A stretch of DNA of 36,775 nt from an uncultured Oscillospiraceae bacterium (GCA_900540305.1 UQFL01000014.1:1-36775), one strand, 5' to 3'. Positions 16,087 through 25,390 are shown, numbered from the stretch's first letter. The notes: a model not told the origin generated them from the sequence alone. Numbers and translations: made by a program.

Positions 16087-18113
16087 TGTCTTATAAAAAA
16101 TGGAATATTGCAGAGGCAGATAAAGATAAAGCCTCCGCACTCAGTGAAAAATTTAATATTGACCCGTTTGTGTCTTATCTTTTGGTTGCAAGGGGAATAG
16201 ATGACGAACTTGAAGTCTCTGATTTCCTTTCAAAAAGCGCCAAGCTGTCAGACCCGTTTGAAATTCTCGATATGGATAAAGCAGTAAACAGAATTGAAAC
16301 AGCAATAGATTACGGCGAAAAAATAACGGTCTACGGCGATTATGACTGCGATGGGGTAACATCAACCGCGCTCCTTTATTCTCTGTTCAGAGATATGGGC
16401 GCGGATGTTGACTGTTATATTCCCTCAAGAGAAACAGAGGGCTACGGTCTTAATAAAGACGCTGTTAAAAAACTGAGCGAAAACGGCACAAAGCTTATTG
16501 TGACAGTTGATAACGGTATTTCAGCTGTTGAAGAGGCGGAATATATCTATTCTCTCGGTATGGAACTTGTTGTTACAGACCACCATTCCGTTCCCGATGT
16601 TCTTCCAAGGGCAGAGGCAGTTGTAAATCCACACAGGCAGGACGGTGAACTTCCGTTTACTGATTTTGCGGGAGTAGGCGTTGCTTTCAAACTTGCGTGC
16701 GCCCTTTACGGCGACAGCGATGATATGCTCGAACGCTTTGCGGACCTTGCCGCACTCGGCACAATAGCCGATGTAATGCCACTTACCGATGAGAACAGAT
16801 GTATTGTAAGAGCAGGTCTCAGACTTATAAACAGCGGCGCAAGAATAGGTATAAATGCTCTCAAAGAAGCAGCAGGATGCGGTGAAAAAATTATTTCTTC
16901 AGTTGACGCCGCATTTACTATATGCCCTAGAATAAACGCAACGGGCAGAATAGACAGCGCATTTAAAGCGTTTGAACTTTTAGTTTGCGAAGATGAAGAC
17001 GAAGCGGCAGAAAAGGCACAGGAACTTAATGCTAACAATACACGCAGACAGAAATTTGAAAACGATATTTTTGAAGATGTAATGCGCCGTATTTCCGAAA
17101 AGCCTTCTTTGTCAGCCGATAGGGTAATCGTTATTGACGGCGAGGGTTATCACCAGGGCGTTGTCGGAATAGTTGCCGCAAGAGTGCTTGAGCATTTTTC
17201 AAAACCTGTTATAATAATAGGAGTTGACGAAAACGGTATCGGCAGAGGTTCGGCAAGAAGCGTTGACGGCTTTAATATTAACAGCGCAATTGCCTATTGT
17301 TCAGAACTTCTCACTCATTTCGGCGGTCATCCCAAAGCGGCAGGCTTAAGCCTTGAAGCTGATAAAATAGAAGAATTCAGAAAGCTTATTAATCAATATG
17401 CCGCTGAAAACTATCCGATTATGCCGTCTCAGTGCGTTGATATAGATATTAAAATCTCACCGTTTTATCTCAATTTGGAACTTGCGCACAGCCTGTCTGT
17501 GCTTGAGCCTTACGGCGAGGGGAATAAAAGAGCAGTTTTCGCCCTTATGGGACTTACTGTTTCTTCTGTCAATCCCATGGGTAACGGCAAGCATATCAGA
17601 ATAGAGTGCGAGAAAAAAGGCAGGAAAATAAGAATTGTCAAATTCTCCACTCCGCCTGAGAAATTCCCGTTTGCCGTTGGCGATGTAATTGACGCCGCAG
17701 TTAAAATCTCTGTCAACCCTTATAACGGCAGGGAATATCTTTCCGTTCAGGCGGTTGATATAAGAAAGCACGGCGTTGACGAAAATAAGTATTTTTTCGA
17801 AAAGGAAGAGTATGAACTTTTCAACCTCGACAAAAACAACAGCCCCAATGTTTATCCAAACAGGGGAGTATGTGCCGAGGTGTATAAGCAGATAAAAAAA
17901 CGAAAAAACCGCTTTACACAGTCGGATGACTTATATTTTGACCTTAACGGGGTAACCTACGGTCAAATGATGTTTTCAATCAAAGCATTTCTTCAAAGCG
18001 GTCTTATAACATATGATGACGGCGCAATAGTGCTTTCTCAGATTGAAAATAAAGTGAAACTTGAAGAAACAAAAATTATTCAGTACTTGAAAGGAAGACT
18101 TAATCTTGAGTAA
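16086..18113 (+). CDS. recJ: Single-stranded-DNA exonuclease RecJ
   Basis: 5'-3' ssDNA exonuclease of recombination and base repair. The 675-residue protein has the DHH phosphoesterase motifs: VYGDYDCDGVTS (Asp85, Asp87, Asp89), TVDNG, VTDHHSVP (Asp165, His166, His167), then the DHHA1 domain with GYHQGVVGIVAARV, RGSARSVDGFN and FGGHPKAAGLSLE, and a C-terminal OB domain. The ATG overlaps the hisE stop by one base, so recJ is translated as part of the his transcript. Its end overlaps the rel start by eight bases. The recJ-rel-dtd order is familiar from Clostridia; direct fusion to his genes is less usual. Confidence 0.96.
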   Translation: MSYKKWNIAEADKDKASALSEKFNIDPFVSYLLVARGIDDELEVSDFLSKSAKLSDPFEILDMDKAVNRIETAIDYGEKITVYGDYDCDGVTSTALLYSLFRDMGADVDCYIPSRETEGYGLNKDAVKKLSENGTKLIVTVDNGISAVEEAEYIYSLGMELVVTDHHSVPDVLPRAEAVVNPHRQDGELPFTDFAGVGVAFKLACALYGDSDDMLERFADLAALGTIADVMPLTDENRCIVRAGLRLINSGARIGINALKEAAGCGEKIISSVDAAFTICPRINATGRIDSAFKAFELLVCEDEDEAAEKAQELNANNTRRQKFENDIFEDVMRRISEKPSLSADRVIVIDGEGYHQGVVGIVAARVLEHFSKPVIIIGVDENGIGRGSARSVDGFNINSAIAYCSELLTHFGGHPKAAGLSLEADKIEEFRKLINQYAAENYPIMPSQCVDIDIKISPFYLNLELAHSLSVLEPYGEGNKRAVFALMGLTVSSVNPMGNGKHIRIECEKKGRKIRIVKFSTPPEKFPFAVGDVIDAAVKISVNPYNGREYLSVQAVDIRKHGVDENKYFFEKEEYELFNLDKNNSPNVYPNRGVCAEVYKQIKKRKNRFTQSDDLYFDLNGVTYGQMMFSIKAFLQSGLITYDDGAIVLSQIENKVKLEETKIIQYLKGRLNLE

Positions 18114-20292
18114 TTTTGACGACGGATTTGCCGCTTTTTATGAAAAGGTAGAGCAAAACAGTCAGTATGACGCAGCCAAAATTAAAAAAGCATACGAGCT
18201 TGCACATGACGCGCATAAAAACCAAAAGCGCAGGTCGGGCGAGCCTTATATCATGCACCCTGTTGCGGTTGCGCAGATTCTTTTCAAGCTCGGAATGGAT
18301 AATGAATGTATTATTGCCGCACTTCTGCACGATGTTGTTGAGGATACAGAATATAACCTCGATTATATCGCAGAGCATTTCGGCGATGAAGTTGCACTGC
18401 TTGTTGACGGTGTAACAAAGCTCGGTAAAATTCCGCTTTCTACCCGTGAGGAGGTGCAGGCGGAAAATATCCGTAAAATGTTCATTGCAATGAACAAGGA
18501 TGTAAGAGTTATCATTATTAAACTTGCGGACAGATTGCATAATATGCGTACCCTGCAGTTTATGCCCGATTACAAACAGCGTGAAAAGAGCCTTGAAACT
18601 CTTGAGATTTATGCTCCTATTGCTCACCGTCTCGGTATCAGGGCTATTAAAGACGAACTTGAGGATTTGTCCGTACGCTATCTTGACCCCATTGCATATA
18701 AAGAAATAGAAAACTCTCTTTCAATGAAAAAGGAAGAGGGCGAGAAGTTTTTAAACGATATAAAACAGCAGATTACAGACAGAATTACGCCTGTAATGAA
18801 AAATGCCACGATAACCTCAAGGGTAAAATCCGTTCACGGTATTTTCAGAAAAGTATATATTAAAGGCAAGTCCTTTGAGGAAATTTACGATATTTACGCG
18901 GTGCGTATTATAGTTGATTCTATGATAGACTGTTATAACGCTCTCGGAATAGTCCACGATATGTTTAAACCCATACCAGGTAGATTTAAGGATTATATTT
19001 CAACCCCGAAGCCGAATATGTATCAGTCGCTTCATACAACCGTGCTTTCCAATGACGGTATACCGTTTGAAATTCAGATAAGAACATGGGAAATGCACCG
19101 CACGGCTGAATACGGTATCGCCGCTCACTGGAAATACAAACTCGGCAGAGGCGGAAAAGACAGCCTTGACGATAAACTTTCCTGGATTCACAGAATGATT
19201 GAAACAGGAGAGGAAACAGATACAGCTGAAGACCTTGTTGCAAGTATAAAAGGTGACCTTTCTATTGAAGAGGTCTATGTTTTCACTCCAAAAGGCGATA
19301 TTAAAAGCCTGCCCGTAGGCTCAACCGTAATAGACTTTGCTTATGCTATCCATTCCGCCGTCGGCAATAAAATGGTAGGCGCAAAGGTGGATGGCAGAAT
19401 AGTGCCGCTCGATTATAAAATCAAAACGGGCGAAAGAATAGAAGTACTCACATCCAATCAGCAGGGCAAGGGACCAAGCAGAGACTGGTTGTCCATAGTT
19501 AAAACAGGTGAGGCAAGAAGTAAAATCCGAGCGTGGTTTAAGAAAGAAAAGCGTGAGGAAAATATTGAAGAGGGTAAAACAACCGTTGAGCGTGAGCTTC
19601 GCAGAAACTTCATAAGGCTTGACGGTGAGCAGTATGATGAATTTATCAAAAAAATCTCTGAAAGACAGCATTTTTCGGAGATTGATGAATTTTACGCTGC
19701 TGTCGGTTACGGCGGTATTCAAATCAACCGTCTTATGCCCGGTATTAAAGACGAATACAACAGAAACTGGAAAGAAAAAGAGCCTGAAAAGGCTCCGCCT
19801 AATATAATAGATAAGCCTCGTAAAACTTCATCTTCGGGCTACGGCGTAATTGTTGAGGGAATAGATAACTGCCTTATTAAAATGGCAAGGTGCTGTTCAC
19901 CGCTTCCCGGCGAGGAAATTGTAGGCTTTATCACAAGAGGTCACGGACTTTCAATCCATAAAAGAAACTGCTCAAATGTCCCCGAGGACTTGGAGCACTG
20001 CGCAGAACCCGAACGCTGGATAAAAGCGCATTGGGATGACAGCGTTAAAATCGAATCAAAATCAACCCTTGATGTTTACGCAATTGACAGGGACGGCGTT
20101 GTTCTTGATATAACAAAAACACTTATGAATATGCATGTTAAAATTCATTCAATCAACGCAAGACCTATCAATGACGGCAACTGCCTAACAACAATGACGG
20201 TTGCGGTAAACAGCAAGGAACACCTTGATAATATTGTTAAGGTAATAAGAAAAATAGACGGTGTATACCATATAGAGAGAACAGGCGTGTAA
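18106..20292 (+). CDS. relA: Bifunctional (p)ppGpp synthetase/hydrolase Rel
   Basis: Makes and degrades the stringent-response alarmone. The 728-residue long RSH has an HD hydrolase domain with LLHDVVEDTE (His75, Asp76 intact, so hydrolysis is expected), a synthetase domain at about 240-350 (GRFKDYISTPKPN, YQSLHTTV, EIQIRT), a TGS domain at about 390-455, a helical/zinc-finger part with RCCSPLPGEE, and a C-terminal ACT domain. The start is TTG 18106, inside recJ, with aaggaag eight bases upstream; the frame holds no good ATG before the conserved start. The operon position links it to histidine-regulated transcription. Confidence 0.96.
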   Translation: MSNFDDGFAAFYEKVEQNSQYDAAKIKKAYELAHDAHKNQKRRSGEPYIMHPVAVAQILFKLGMDNECIIAALLHDVVEDTEYNLDYIAEHFGDEVALLVDGVTKLGKIPLSTREEVQAENIRKMFIAMNKDVRVIIIKLADRLHNMRTLQFMPDYKQREKSLETLEIYAPIAHRLGIRAIKDELEDLSVRYLDPIAYKEIENSLSMKKEEGEKFLNDIKQQITDRITPVMKNATITSRVKSVHGIFRKVYIKGKSFEEIYDIYAVRIIVDSMIDCYNALGIVHDMFKPIPGRFKDYISTPKPNMYQSLHTTVLSNDGIPFEIQIRTWEMHRTAEYGIAAHWKYKLGRGGKDSLDDKLSWIHRMIETGEETDTAEDLVASIKGDLSIEEVYVFTPKGDIKSLPVGSTVIDFAYAIHSAVGNKMVGAKVDGRIVPLDYKIKTGERIEVLTSNQQGKGPSRDWLSIVKTGEARSKIRAWFKKEKREENIEEGKTTVERELRRNFIRLDGEQYDEFIKKISERQHFSEIDEFYAAVGYGGIQINRLMPGIKDEYNRNWKEKEPEKAPPNIIDKPRKTSSSGYGVIVEGIDNCLIKMARCCSPLPGEEIVGFITRGHGLSIHKRNCSNVPEDLEHCAEPERWIKAHWDDSVKIESKSTLDVYAIDRDGVVLDITKTLMNMHVKIHSINARPINDGNCLTTMTVAVNSKEHLDNIVKVIRKIDGVYHIERTGV

Positions 20293-20309
20293 TATAACTG
20301 CCTGTACGA

Positions 20310-20333
20310 CGCCCTGTCAGACTGCGCAGGGCG
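20310..20333 (+). promoter_or_regulatory. Hairpin between rel and dtd
   Basis: cgccctg (20310-20316) pairs with cagggcg (20327-20333) over a 10-base loop. No U-run follows, so it is not a standard terminator. A second short inverted repeat, acaggc/gcctgt, lies at 20281-20305 across the rel stop. The pairing is seen; an attenuation or RNA-processing role is only inferred. Confidence 0.4.
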
Positions 20334-20378
20334 CTCGTTATGTTTAAGATTTTGCAGTCGGAAAGGCTGTTGAATTTT

Positions 20379-20831
20379 ATGAAAGCAGTAATACAGCGTG
20401 TTACAAAAGCAAGCGTTGAGGTAGACGGAGAAATTATAGGAAGCTGTGACAAAGGCTTTATGATTTTGCTCGGCGTTATGCAGGGTGATACTGAGGCGGA
20501 CGCTGATAAGCTTGCCGCAAAAACTGTTAATCTTCGTATTTTTGAAGATGAAAACGGCAAAATGAATCTGTCATCACTTGATACGGGTGCGCAGATGCTT
20601 GTTATATCACAGTTTACACTTTGCGCAGACTGCTCACACGGCAGACGCCCAAGCTTTATTGCTTCTGCGCCGCCTGACGAGGCGAACAGACTTTACGAAT
20701 ACTTTGTAAAGAAACTCGGCGAACTTGGTATATCCCATGTGCAGACAGGCTCATTCGGTGCGGATATGCAGGTGCCATTAATAAATGACGGACCCGTAAC
20801 CATTATACTTAACAGCGAGGAATTAAAATAA
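20379..20831 (+). CDS. dtd: D-aminoacyl-tRNA deacylase
   Basis: Removes D-amino acids and mischarged glycine from tRNAs. The 150-residue protein has the canonical start MKAVIQRVTKASV, the catalytic SQFTLCAD stretch, RRPSF, and the Gly-cisPro motif in NDGPVT near the C-terminus. ATG 20379 is chosen by family alignment; ggaaagg lies 12 bases upstream, slightly far. An in-frame ATG at 20340 would add 13 residues unlike the family. Its stop overlaps the next ATG by one base. Confidence 0.95.
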   Translation: MKAVIQRVTKASVEVDGEIIGSCDKGFMILLGVMQGDTEADADKLAAKTVNLRIFEDENGKMNLSSLDTGAQMLVISQFTLCADCSHGRRPSFIASAPPDEANRLYEYFVKKLGELGISHVQTGSFGADMQVPLINDGPVTIILNSEELK

Positions 20832-21445
20832 TGACAAGCGTAAAATCTATAATTCTCGGCGATCTTGCCAACAACTGCTACTTGCTAACAGACGAAACAA
20901 GCGGTAAATCTGCTCTTATTGATTGCACGGACGCTTCTGAAAAAATGCAGTCCTTTATCGGAGACGCAGACCTTGAATATATACTCCTTACCCATGGTCA
21001 TTTCGACCATATCGGCGGAGTTAAGAAAATCAGCGAAAAGTACGGCGCAAAGGTTGTTATAAGTGAAGAAGACGCTTCAATGCTCTCTTCATCCCGTGAC
21101 AGTCTTGCCGCTTTCTGCGGAGTTATGCAGGAGAATACAACCGCTGATATAACAGTGGGGGAAGGCTCTGAAATAACTCTCGGCGATTCAAAAATCAAAG
21201 TGCTTTTAACTCCGGGACATACAAAAGGCGGAGTATGCTATATTGTTGACGATAAGATTTTTACGGGCGACACTCTGTTTTTCTGCTCCTGCGGAAGAAC
21301 TGATTTTCCAGGAGGTTCGGCATCTGAAATTATGCAGAGCTTAAAACGCCTTGCAACTCTTGACGGTTCTCTTAAAGTGTATCCCGGTCACGAAAGAGAA
21401 ACCACCATTGCATTTGAAAAACAACACAATCCTTATATGAGATAA
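20831..21445 (+). CDS. Glyoxalase-II-like MBL-fold hydrolase
   Basis: A 204-residue metallo-hydrolase of the YcbL/YqgX type. Metal ligands are visible: LTHGHFDHIGG (His55, His57, Asp59, His60), TPGHTKGG, the bridging Asp in FTGDTLFF, and YPGHERET. CGRTDFPGG is typical of this subgroup. Homologues hydrolyse thioesters such as S-lactoylglutathione-like substrates; without glutathione in most Clostridia the true substrate is uncertain. It is translationally coupled to dtd (TAATG), followed closely by hemZ. This neighbourhood (rel, dtd, MBL, hemZ) recurs in Clostridia. Confidence 0.9.
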   Translation: MTSVKSIILGDLANNCYLLTDETSGKSALIDCTDASEKMQSFIGDADLEYILLTHGHFDHIGGVKKISEKYGAKVVISEEDASMLSSSRDSLAAFCGVMQENTTADITVGEGSEITLGDSKIKVLLTPGHTKGGVCYIVDDKIFTGDTLFFCSCGRTDFPGGSASEIMQSLKRLATLDGSLKVYPGHERETTIAFEKQHNPYMR

Positions 21446-21451
21446 GTTATT

Positions 21452-22906
21452 ATGATAATTGTTAATAAAAATCACGGTTACGGCTATGATATGGAAAACC
21501 TTGCGGAGATTTTCTTTCCCTCGGAAAAAATAAAAATGGTAAATGAAATGCCGCAGGAGAAAGACAGAATAACCGTTTATACGGAGATTACTGAAAAAGA
21601 AGCGATAGTTGAGGCGTTTGTATATGACAGATATAAATGCGCTGTCTCGGAAATTGATGAAAACTCGGACAGGCAGAATGTTCTGTCCGTTCTTTTTTAC
21701 CGTGTGATTTCCGAGATTATGCAAATTGAATATCCATGGGGTATTTTATACGGCGTAAGACCTGCACGCTTTTTTCACAGCCTTTGTGATAAATTCGGCG
21801 AGGATACGGCGAAAAACATTCTTAAAGAAAAATATCTTGTGTCAGAAGATAAGATTTCTCTTGTAAGCACAGTTGCGGAAAATGAGAGCAAGATAATATC
21901 ACTCTCCCGAAAAGACAGTTTTTCTCTTTACATATCAATTCCTTTCTGCCCTACAAGATGTAAATACTGCTCTTTTGTTTCACACAGCATTGAGAAAACT
22001 CAAAAGCTTGTTGACGATTATGTGGCTTTGCTTGTGAAAGAAATTGCTGAGATAGGCAGATACGCAAAGGCGCTTTCGCTCCGCCTTGAAACAATTTATT
22101 TCGGCGGCGGTACACCTACTACACTTTCTCCTCAAAATCTTTCACTTTTGTTTAATGCTATTGAAAAGAATTTTGACCTTTCTACACTGCGTGAATATAC
22201 GGTTGAAGCAGGCAGACCAGATACCGTTACAGTTGAAAAAATGAACACTCTTAAATCAGCAGGTGTGGGAAGAATAAGCATAAACCCCCAAAGTTTTAAT
22301 GATGAGGTTTTGAACGCTATCGGCAGGCGGCACACAAGCGAATGTACGCTTAAAGCGTTTGATATTGCCCGAAACTGCGGTTTTGACAATATCAATATGG
22401 ATTTTATTGCGGGGCTTGAAAAGGACAATTTAAATTCTTTTAAAAACAGCATTGAAACGGCTTTATCTCTGAATGCAGAGAGTATAACCGTTCATACGCT
22501 TTGCATGAAAAGCGGCTCATATCTTGTAACAGAGGGAGAAATGCTTGATTCAAGCGATAAGAAAACGGCGTTTGATATGGTTGCATTCAGCAGAAACAGG
22601 CTCACTGAATCGGGTTATGTTCCTTACTATATGTACCGTCAGGGCAAGTCTCTCGGCAATCTTGAAAATGTGGGCTGGTGTGTTGAGGGCAAAGAATGCC
22701 TTTACAATGTGTTTATGATGGATGAAACACATACCGTTTTCGCCGCAGGCGCAGGAGCGGTAACAAGGCTTAAAAATCCCGAAAGCGGAAAAATTGAACG
22801 CATTTATAACTATAAATATCCATATGAATATATAGGCAGGTTTGACGAGATGATTTCTCGCAAGAAAAAAATAGGGAATTTTTACGAAAATATTAATTTG
22901 TTGTAA
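21452..22906 (+). CDS. hemZ: Radical SAM coproporphyrinogen dehydrogenase-like HemZ
   Basis: A 484-residue radical SAM enzyme related to oxygen-independent coproporphyrinogen III oxidase. The cluster motif CPTRCKYC has Cys166, Cys170 and Cys173, followed by YFGGGTPTTLS, the TVEAGRPD stretch, NPQSFNDEVLNAIGRRH and FDNINMDFIAGL. The roughly 160-residue N-terminal extension is the feature that separates HemZ from HemN and HemW. No other haem genes are nearby, so a role in haem synthesis is uncertain; HemZ in many Clostridia sits in this same place beside rel and dtd. ATG 21452 lies six bases after the preceding stop. Confidence 0.88.
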   Translation: MIIVNKNHGYGYDMENLAEIFFPSEKIKMVNEMPQEKDRITVYTEITEKEAIVEAFVYDRYKCAVSEIDENSDRQNVLSVLFYRVISEIMQIEYPWGILYGVRPARFFHSLCDKFGEDTAKNILKEKYLVSEDKISLVSTVAENESKIISLSRKDSFSLYISIPFCPTRCKYCSFVSHSIEKTQKLVDDYVALLVKEIAEIGRYAKALSLRLETIYFGGGTPTTLSPQNLSLLFNAIEKNFDLSTLREYTVEAGRPDTVTVEKMNTLKSAGVGRISINPQSFNDEVLNAIGRRHTSECTLKAFDIARNCGFDNINMDFIAGLEKDNLNSFKNSIETALSLNAESITVHTLCMKSGSYLVTEGEMLDSSDKKTAFDMVAFSRNRLTESGYVPYYMYRQGKSLGNLENVGWCVEGKECLYNVFMMDETHTVFAAGAGAVTRLKNPESGKIERIYNYKYPYEYIGRFDEMISRKKKIGNFYENINLL

Positions 22907-22921
22907 ATATTACTTTTTGTA

Positions 22922-22950
22922 TTGAAATGATATTCTATTTGTAATATAAT
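22922..22950 (+). promoter_or_regulatory. Vegetative promoter for the 22981 gene
   Basis: TTGAAA (22922-22927) and a perfect TATAAT (22945-22950) are separated by 17 bases, in an AT-rich gap just after hemZ. A strong housekeeping-sigma match placed 30 bases before the next start codon. Confidence 0.85.
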
Positions 22951-22980
22951 AACATCATAAAGCACAGGGAGATGTTAATT

Positions 22981-23544
22981 ATGACAAAAGCAGAAAGCGG
23001 TGCTCCGAAAATGTCTAATTTTGAAGATGTTTTTTCAAAAACTAAAAATGTTGCGGAAACACTTAATAAAAAAGGTTCTCTTTATCTTGAGCTTTCGAGA
23101 AAGAAAATTGAATATATGGACGCAAAATCAAAGCTTGCAAAAGCATACCAGAATTTTGGCAAACTTCAGTTCAGCGCCTATCTCGGCGAGGAGGTAGACG
23201 AAAACGAGTATGCTGTTTGCGTTGCCGATATTACGGCTTACAGAGAGCGTATAGATGTTCTTAAAGCAGAGCTTGACGATGCTAAAAGTAAAGACGCTCA
23301 AGAATTTGTAAAAGGAGCAGAAGAGTTTAAGGAAGAGGTTAAAACAGCGTCAAAGGAAGCAAGGGACGCAATTCTTGTTCAGGCGCGCGACTTTTTCCGT
23401 GCGTTTCAAAATGCTGTTGACAATAAAAATTCAACCCATGTTTCTGAAGATAAAGAACATATAGAGGTTGAATTTGAAGAGACGGATAGAGTTAAGGATG
23501 CCCCCGCACCCGAAAACGCTTCGCAAACTCAAAACGAAGAATAA
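22981..23544 (+). CDS. Unrecognised helical, coiled-coil cytoplasmic protein
   Basis: I do not recognise a named family. The 187-residue protein has no signal peptide or membrane segment. About residues 10-150 are charged and helix-forming with heptad-like spacing (repeated Lys/Glu with Leu, Ala and Phe), including a KKGSLYLELSRKKIEYMDAK stretch, and the last 35 residues are acidic and probably disordered. ATG 22981 is chosen; an in-frame ATG at 22972 overlaps the aggga ribosome site. It has its own near-consensus promoter and its own terminator, so it is a single-gene unit, probably well expressed. It occupies the position next to the YabM-type flippase where B. subtilis has spoVT, but it is not SpoVT. 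Confidence 0.8.
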   Translation: MTKAESGAPKMSNFEDVFSKTKNVAETLNKKGSLYLELSRKKIEYMDAKSKLAKAYQNFGKLQFSAYLGEEVDENEYAVCVADITAYRERIDVLKAELDDAKSKDAQEFVKGAEEFKEEVKTASKEARDAILVQARDFFRAFQNAVDNKNSTHVSEDKEHIEVEFEETDRVKDAPAPENASQTQNEE

Positions 23545-23591
23545 ATTTAAAGACTTTTAAAAGCAAGACAGTTTAAAATATCTATTATTCA

Positions 23592-23623
23592 GGCAGTGCA
23601 AATTTATCGGCACTGCCTTTTTT
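23592..23623 (+). terminator. Rho-independent terminator abutting the flippase start
   Basis: An 8-bp stem (ggcagtgc with gcactgcc) and 10-base loop are followed by six Ts (23618-23623). It ends the single-gene unit upstream. The U-run stops only 10 bases before the TTG start of the next gene, so any transcript of that gene from upstream must read through it. Confidence 0.9.
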
Positions 23624-23633
23624 GGTGATTGTC

Positions 23634-25322
23634 TTGAATAATTTAAAGCAAAAATACATAAATTCGGCAATGCTTCTAATGATTGCCTCAGTTGTAGTAA
23701 AAGTCATAAGCGCAATATATAAAATACCGCTGACATCTTATATCGGCGCAACAGGCAGGGGATATTTTAATATTGCGTATAATCTTTATATGCCTGTTCA
23801 CGCCGTTATTATGGGCGCATTTCCCGTTGCGCTTACCCACCTTATAAGCAAATATTCAGAGCAGGGCAACAAGGCTAAAATCTATGCTCTCAAAAAAGCA
23901 TCAGGCAGGCTGTTTTTTATTATCGGCGTTTTGGGAATGGTGTTTATGTTTGTGGCGGCAAAGCCATATACGGCTTTGATTTCGTCAGACAAAAGTGCGC
24001 CTGCAATTCTTGTTTTAGCTCCAACCGTCTTGTTTTCTTCAATGGCGGCTTCAAAGCGTGCGTTTGCAGAGGGACATATGAATATGGTGCCCACCTCGGT
24101 AAGTCAGGTACTTGAGGCTGTTTTCAAAATGGTTTTCGGGCTCCTTTTTGCTAAGCTTTCAATGAGTTATCTGTATAATGAATACCTCGATACTTCGGCT
24201 GTTATGGGTATACTCTGCACTTCTGAGGAAGAAGCGCTGTCAATGATTTATCCCATGACATCTGCCGCCGCTATCGGCGGAGTAACAGTTGGCGCATTTT
24301 TAAGTTTGGCTTATACAAGCGCATATGTTTCTGTTAAATATAAAAAGCTTTATCCTCCTGTAAAGGGCTGTAACACTTATGAAAATATGCGTGAAATCAT
24401 TTCTTTCAGTATTCCTATAATTGCCGCAACTCTCATTCAAAGCATTTCTGAATTTGTAGACCACTCGTCTGTGCAGTATTGTCTTTCTTCGTGCGATGTC
24501 AATATGCTCAAACAGGCATACGCAGAATGTATAAAGATAAACAATACTTCGGATGCAGATATACCCACATATATTTTTGGCTTGTTCTCATCTGCCCACG
24601 ATTTAAAAAATCTTGTCCCGGGATTTACAATGGCGCTCGGCGTGGCTGCCGTGCCTGCCATTACATCTGCTTACGCTTCGGGGGACAAAGCGCATATTTC
24701 GTCACTTATAAACAGCATTTTCAAATATACTTCCATTGTTGCTTTCGCAGGCGGCTTTTTTCTTTCTCTCAACGCACGCTATATGCTTGAGATTCTATAC
24801 GGAAATACTAATTATGATATTGTTCTCGGCTGTACGGATATTGTTAGATTCTACGGCTTTACGATGATTTTATTCTGTCTTTCGGGAGCGTCTGTTTTCT
24901 GTGTTCAATCAATAGGGTGCGCTTCAAAAAGTATTCCGTCCTTTATTGTTGCCGCAGTAATCAGGGTTGCGCTCAATTTTATTCTTGTGTCGGATTACAG
25001 AATAAACATTTACGGCGCCGCCGTTTCTGATTCTGTTGCGTATGTGATTATTCTTGTTGCGAATATGTATGTTCTCGCCAAAAATTCAGGTGTAAAATAT
25101 TCTCTGTTTAAGATAATTGGTAAGCCGTTATTCTGTGCTGCGGCTTCATATTTTATCACGGTGTTTACATATAATTCTCTTTTCAATTTTAAAAGTCCGA
25201 TTTCAATATTTGTCGTATTAAGTATTATTAATATATCTTGCTTTACAATACTTGCAATTTTGTCAAAAACAGTAGAATTTTCGGAATTAAAAACTTTACA
25301 ACATTGTAAAAAATTGGCTTGA
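23634..25322 (+). CDS. SpoVB/YabM-type polysaccharide flippase (MVF/PST family)
   Basis: A polytopic membrane protein of about 562 residues with around 14 hydrophobic segments, of the MurJ/SpoVB/Wzx superfamily that flips lipid-linked sugars. The N-terminus (KQKYINSAMLLMIASVVVKV and IYKIPLTSYIGATGRGYFNI) is typical of SpoVB-like proteins. Followed by mazG, hup, rqcP, yabP, yabQ and divIC, it matches B. subtilis yabM by position. The start is probably TTG 23634, with ggtga six bases upstream; TTG 23622 would lie in the terminator U-run. A true MurJ or a sporulation-specific role cannot be told apart from sequence. Confidence 0.87.
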   Translation: MNNLKQKYINSAMLLMIASVVVKVISAIYKIPLTSYIGATGRGYFNIAYNLYMPVHAVIMGAFPVALTHLISKYSEQGNKAKIYALKKASGRLFFIIGVLGMVFMFVAAKPYTALISSDKSAPAILVLAPTVLFSSMAASKRAFAEGHMNMVPTSVSQVLEAVFKMVFGLLFAKLSMSYLYNEYLDTSAVMGILCTSEEEALSMIYPMTSAAAIGGVTVGAFLSLAYTSAYVSVKYKKLYPPVKGCNTYENMREIISFSIPIIAATLIQSISEFVDHSSVQYCLSSCDVNMLKQAYAECIKINNTSDADIPTYIFGLFSSAHDLKNLVPGFTMALGVAAVPAITSAYASGDKAHISSLINSIFKYTSIVAFAGGFFLSLNARYMLEILYGNTNYDIVLGCTDIVRFYGFTMILFCLSGASVFCVQSIGCASKSIPSFIVAAVIRVALNFILVSDYRINIYGAAVSDSVAYVIILVANMYVLAKNSGVKYSLFKIIGKPLFCAAASYFITVFTYNSLFNFKSPISIFVVLSIINISCFTILAILSKTVEFSELKTLQHCKKLA

Positions 25323-25326
25323 ATAC

Positions 25327-25355
25327 TTGCTTTTGATGATGTTATATAGTATTAT
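25327..25355 (+). promoter_or_regulatory. Promoter for mazG-hup
   Basis: TTGCTT (25327-25332) and TATTAT (25350-25355) are 17 bases apart. An alternative pair, TTGAAT (25319-25324) with TTATAT (25342-25347), has the same spacing, so the exact start site is uncertain. Confidence 0.6.
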
Positions 25356-25390
25356 TATGTAAACAAGTTAATCGAATTAGGGGTGTTTTT

